In this document: piece by piece, positions 15,187-18,414 of the stretch
How positions within the stretch are numbered: position 1 is the first letter of the stretch
Layout of the letters: the number at the start of each line of letters is the position of its first letter
Assembly (NCBI RefSeq): GCF_937958975.1
Contig: NZ_CALGRE010000019.1
Span: 1 to 18,414 of the forward strand
Source of the DNA: an uncultured Eubacterium sp.
Lineage (GTDB): Bacteria > Bacillota > Clostridia > Lachnospirales > Lachnospiraceae
Reading direction: 5' to 3'
Length of the DNA stretch: 18,414 bases
Position numbers and translations under genes: made by a program
The notes under the pieces: generated by a model
The model's database searches: none
The model's input: the letters and a program-made list of their open reading frames with translations, nothing else
What the model was told of the DNA's origin: nothing

Positions 15187-18100
15187 ATGAAAAAAATAAT
15201 GAGGAGAATTATTTCTGCGATGCTTTGTGTCTGTCTGCTGGCAGGTGGATTATATTATGCTCCACTGATAAGCCAGGGAGCAGATACGTTAAAAAATGTT
15301 GCCAATGGAAGAAATGGTTACACGTTTATGACTTCGAATGCCAATACGCCAAGAGAAGGATTTCTTTATGTGGGGAATGGTTTTTCGGCGATAAATGTAT
15401 GCAATGAAAATCTGGGAAACGGAAATAATCTTTTAGGAATAACTGCTACAACAGAAGAGGCAGCAGTTTATGTTGATTTGGGAAAGAATTACGATATTAG
15501 CAGTGCATTGATTTATCAAGGGTCAACAAATGCTAATTTTTATGATTCGTATTGTAAAAGTTATAATGTTTATTATTCCGGAGAACAGGTGAGCGCAGCG
15601 AATGCAGGAAATATAGAGTGGAGTTTGGCAGGTTCCTGTACAAAGGGAACTATTTATCGTGGGGCAAAAATAAAAAATGCAGAAAATGTGAGTGACAGTG
15701 GTGATCAGATTACATTTGAAAGCACATATACCGCAAGAAGTGTAAAAATTGTTTTTGAAAAAGCTGCATGTATGGGAACAGGAACAAACGGAGATAATAC
15801 AGGGACGACAGGCACAGTAAGTCTTCTTTCCATAAGGATTTTTGGAAATGAAAAGCCGGAAGAGACAACAACTATAAATGAAAAGCCGGAGGAGACAACA
15901 ACCGGGGAGGGGGACACGACGCTCTTTGGGTCCCATACAGATGATTTGGCATTGAAGACAAATCACAGTGAGGTAAAGGGATATGCAAGTTCCAATCTAA
16001 GAAATGGAGCGATGGCTCCGGTTAGCGTGAATAACCTTACAAATGGAAATACAACAGGTACAAATTTTATTATTGCAAATACAGATGGAGGAGATAAAAC
16101 GCCTTGGTTTGCGGTAGATTTGGGAAAGGTATATGATGTAAATAAAGTTATTCTTACTCCGGGTGCGGATGGGCAATATATAAATGCGTATCCTATAAGT
16201 TATCAAGTACAGGTGGCGGCAGAGACAGAGGGAGTGACAAATGCTTCTGATATTGAAAAGCTAACATGGAGAACGGTGGCGCAGGTGCGTGATGGTAAAC
16301 TGGCGTCAAAATCTATCACATTTCCAAGAAGCAATACAAGATTTGTTAGGATTCTTGTAGAAAGTTATGCAGATTATTGTTCTCTGTATGAATTATCTGT
16401 ATATGAGACGGATGACAGTCGGCTGCTCGGAGAGGAAGAGGATATAATGAATGTATTATTTGTTGGAAATAGTATGACATATTATAATACACTTTGTAAG
16501 GTCGTGGAGAGTTTTGCAAAGGAACAGGGAAAGATTATTCAGTGCAAGGCTTCAACACAAGGTGGAAAAAATCTGATATATCACAGTACATTTTCACAGA
16601 CTGTGTCAGAAATACAGTCGGGGGCGTATGATGTGGTTATCTTACAGGATATTGTAGGGTCTTTTGATGGAGAAAAATTAATAAAAGGTGCAGCTACGCT
16701 TAATGATATGGTAAAAGAATATAATCCGGAGGCAAAGGTTATATTGTATATGCCTTGGCCGGTGAAGGGAGAACTTACAGGAAATAACAGTAAATTGCCA
16801 TATTTTACATATAATTATATAAAAACTGCAAGAGAATTAGGAGCAATGCTGGCTCCGGCAGGGGAAGCATACTATACATTATATGAAACATATCCGGATG
16901 TGGCGTGGTATTGTGATGATGAAAAACATCCTCATGCAATAGGTACATTTATATCCGCATGTGCAGTATATTATGCTCTATTTCCGGATGCAGGGAAGGT
17001 AGCCATAAATGATTCGAATCAGAGGGCGATGAATGAAATCATAAATAGCAACATTGCTTATTCAGGAGATGCAGCGGTACAATATGATGCTAAACTTTTG
17101 AACGATATATCAAGCTATGGATATTATTATACTCATGCAGTGAGGGAGGCTGTTGCAGATATAACAGGAAAGACAAAATATACATCTGTGGCAGGGGATT
17201 ATTATGATGCAGATGATGAAATTGATAAGACAGGATTGAAGGAAGTGACGGGAACGGAGGTAGATGCAGAGGTATTTTCAAAAGAGAACGGTAATATAGC
17301 CGTAGGATGTAATGCATATGCTTCTAATGAAAGGCAAAAGGCAAGTTATGCGACAGATGGAAATAAAGGCACAAGATGGGAGACAGATTATGCTGACCCA
17401 CAATGGCTGTATGTAGATTTGGGAAGTCGTAAAAAGATAGAAAAAGTTGGATTTATCTGGGAAGGTGCATATGCTCAGAAATATTATATACAGGTGTCCG
17501 ATGATGCTGAAAATTGGACAACAGTATCTATGGTGAGGGCTGCTTCAGCAAAGATAGTGCAAATTACGCTAGAAGAACCAAAGGAAGCACGTTATGTAAG
17601 AATGATTGGAACCAGAAGAGGAACACAGTATGGGTATTCATTGTATGAAATGGGGGTATGGGAAACAATTGAAGAACCGGCAGTGACACAAGTGGAATTG
17701 GCTGTAAATGGATATCAGATTAGTACAACTTTAGAGGGCTTTCGGACGGTTTATTCCATAAAAGATGTTGCAGATGAGGCAGAAGAAGTTGGAATGATTT
17801 ACGGACTCTCGGATTATATTACGATTGATGATATGACAGTGGAAAATAACAGCCAATATGTATTGGCTTATAAAGCTACAGAAAATGGAAAGAGACCATT
17901 AGAATTAAAAGATGATACAGATATGGAAGCTTACACAATGACAATGATGTTTGGCAATGTTTCATCGGACTTTTTTAACCAAAAAATTTCAGTAAGGGTT
18001 TATGCAAAATTAAAAAATGGGCAATATATTTATAGTGATGTAGATACATTGACGGTATATTCTGTTGCAGACGAGTTGTATCAGGAAGGCAAGATGAGTA

Positions 18101-18207
18101 CACAGTTTTCACATAATTATCTTTTTGAAAAAATCCTTAACGTTGTTTCGCCGGGATATATAAAGATTGATTATAATTGGAATAAAGCAATTGTAGAGTC
18201 AAAATAA
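15187..18207 (+). CDS. Secreted SGNH-type hydrolase with discoidin-like modules
   Basis: This is a 1006-residue exported protein. Residues 1 to about 32 form a signal peptide (basic MKKIMRR, hydrophobic core, likely cut after QGA). Residues ~33-220 are a discoidin-like beta module, then comes a duplicated NEKPEETTT linker (221-239). A second F5/8-type C-like module covers ~250-410 (WFAVDLGKVYDVNKV...RFVRILVES). The core at 421-612 resembles SGNH/GDSL hydrolases of the DUF4886 kind: GNSMT with Ser429, a Gly block at 459-460, and DEKHPH with Asp578 and His581 as probable triad partners. A third, clearer F5/8 type C module is at ~703-826. The C-terminal ~175 residues are unassigned. There is no LPXTG or SLH anchor. 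It probably deacylates or binds extracellular glycans; substrate unknown. AGGAGG precedes the ATG by 7 nt. Confidence 0.85.
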   Translation: MKKIMRRIISAMLCVCLLAGGLYYAPLISQGADTLKNVANGRNGYTFMTSNANTPREGFLYVGNGFSAINVCNENLGNGNNLLGITATTEEAAVYVDLGKNYDISSALIYQGSTNANFYDSYCKSYNVYYSGEQVSAANAGNIEWSLAGSCTKGTIYRGAKIKNAENVSDSGDQITFESTYTARSVKIVFEKAACMGTGTNGDNTGTTGTVSLLSIRIFGNEKPEETTTINEKPEETTTGEGDTTLFGSHTDDLALKTNHSEVKGYASSNLRNGAMAPVSVNNLTNGNTTGTNFIIANTDGGDKTPWFAVDLGKVYDVNKVILTPGADGQYINAYPISYQVQVAAETEGVTNASDIEKLTWRTVAQVRDGKLASKSITFPRSNTRFVRILVESYADYCSLYELSVYETDDSRLLGEEEDIMNVLFVGNSMTYYNTLCKVVESFAKEQGKIIQCKASTQGGKNLIYHSTFSQTVSEIQSGAYDVVILQDIVGSFDGEKLIKGAATLNDMVKEYNPEAKVILYMPWPVKGELTGNNSKLPYFTYNYIKTARELGAMLAPAGEAYYTLYETYPDVAWYCDDEKHPHAIGTFISACAVYYALFPDAGKVAINDSNQRAMNEIINSNIAYSGDAAVQYDAKLLNDISSYGYYYTHAVREAVADITGKTKYTSVAGDYYDADDEIDKTGLKEVTGTEVDAEVFSKENGNIAVGCNAYASNERQKASYATDGNKGTRWETDYADPQWLYVDLGSRKKIEKVGFIWEGAYAQKYYIQVSDDAENWTTVSMVRAASAKIVQITLEEPKEARYVRMIGTRRGTQYGYSLYEMGVWETIEEPAVTQVELAVNGYQISTTLEGFRTVYSIKDVADEAEEVGMIYGLSDYITIDDMTVENNSQYVLAYKATENGKRPLELKDDTDMEAYTMTMMFGNVSSDFFNQKISVRVYAKLKNGQYIYSDVDTLTVYSVADELYQEGKMSTQFSHNYLFEKILNVVSPGYIKIDYNWNKAIVESK
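15847..15903 (+). repeat. Duplicated 27-bp linker segment inside the hydrolase gene
   Basis: Two copies (15847-15873 and 15877-15903) encode NEKPEETTT twice, separated by one Ile codon. They differ only at silent third positions. It is a Pro/Thr/Glu-rich flexible linker between two sugar-binding-type modules, where copy number may vary between strains. Confidence 0.9.
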
Positions 18208-18222
18208 GATAAAAAGAAAGAT

Positions 18223-18267
18223 GAAGAAGACTGTCATATAGATTTTTGAAATGCGACAGTCTTCTTC
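18223..18267 (+). terminator. Hairpin terminator after the secreted hydrolase gene
   Basis: A perfect 13-bp inverted repeat (18223-18235 with 18255-18267) with a 19-nt loop lies 15 nt after the stop codon. The right arm is T-rich and is followed by TAAATTTT, a weak tail. Confidence 0.72.
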
Positions 18268-18287
18268 TAAATTTTAGAAAAAAGTGC

Positions 18288-18316
18288 TTGACAATATTTA
18301 CCGAAACGTTTATATT
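18288..18316 (+). promoter_or_regulatory. Near-consensus promoter of the tRNA gene
   Basis: A perfect TTGACA (18288-18293) and TATATT (18311-18316) are 17 nt apart, followed 24 nt later by the tRNA. This is the best sigma-A promoter in the window, as expected for a stable RNA gene. Confidence 0.88.
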
Positions 18317-18340
18317 AATAAAGCAGTTTGAAATCTGTAT

Positions 18341-18413
18341 GGGATCTTAGCTCAGCTGGGAGAGCATCTGCCTTACAAGCAGAGGGTCACAGGTTCGAGC
18401 CCTGTAGGTCCCA
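18341..18413 (+). tRNA. tRNA-Val (anticodon UAC)
   Basis: A complete cloverleaf can be drawn. The acceptor arm pairs GGGATCT with AGGTCCC (one G-T wobble), and the D-arm starts GCTC. The anticodon stem TCTGC/GCAGA encloses loop CTTACAA with anticodon TAC. The T-arm is ACAGG-TTCGAGC-CCTGT and the discriminator base is A. CCA is not encoded at the end as far as the window goes (next base T). It reads GUA and other Val codons. More tRNA genes may follow outside the window. Confidence 0.96.
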
Positions 18414-18414
18414 T

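Noticed and set aside
18341..18413. tRNA 3' end as an integration site for a mobile element
   Set aside because: No integrase and no duplicated tRNA 3' fragment is visible in the window, and the downstream side is outside it.

Overview
The window looks like chromosomal DNA of a low-GC, Gram-positive gut-type Clostridia, most probably Lachnospiraceae (Roseburia/Agathobacter/Coprococcus-like). Grounds are AT-rich codon use, strong AGGAGG-type ribosome sites, short intergenic gaps with perfect hairpin terminators, and the gene families seen. Placement is by inference only. There is no phage, insertion sequence or CRISPR array.

Layout. 1-4.1 kb: carB (carbamoyl-phosphate synthase large subunit) followed by a small soluble Hanks-type Ser/Thr kinase. 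4.2-7.3 kb: a UAP1-like UDP-sugar pyrophosphorylase, a strong hairpin terminator and argS. 7.3-7.7 kb: a small single-pass membrane protein on the minus strand, convergent with argS across a shared bidirectional terminator. 7.85-8.19 kb: overlapping divergent promoters, then a 251-bp compound repeat (long perfect hairpin plus three 54-bp tandem units, all enclosed by 14-bp inverted ends). This repeat would form the 5' leader of a probable three-gene unit: HAD phosphatase, CPBP intramembrane protease and family 2 glycosyltransferase (8.2-10.95 kb). 11-11.7 kb: a convergent PAP2-type membrane phosphatase. 11.9-14.0 kb: tex. 14.05-14.9 kb: a LysR regulator, divergent from a 1006-residue secreted protein (15.2-18.2 kb) with an SGNH-type hydrolase core between discoidin-like modules. 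The window ends with a tRNA-Val(UAC) behind a near-consensus promoter.

How it fits together. Most genes are housekeeping (pyrimidine/arginine precursor, aminoacylation, RNA accessory factor) mixed with cell-envelope functions (UDP-sugar supply, glycosyltransferase, PAP2 phosphatase, CPBP protease). The LysR/secreted-protein pair looks like a locally regulated extracellular glycan-active function.

The most unusual item is the compound repeat at 7919-8169. Its 14-bp ends recur almost exactly as the stem of the terminator at 5436-5480, which suggests a repeat family that generates or uses terminator-like hairpins. No previously unknown defence or mobile system could be established from the sequence alone.
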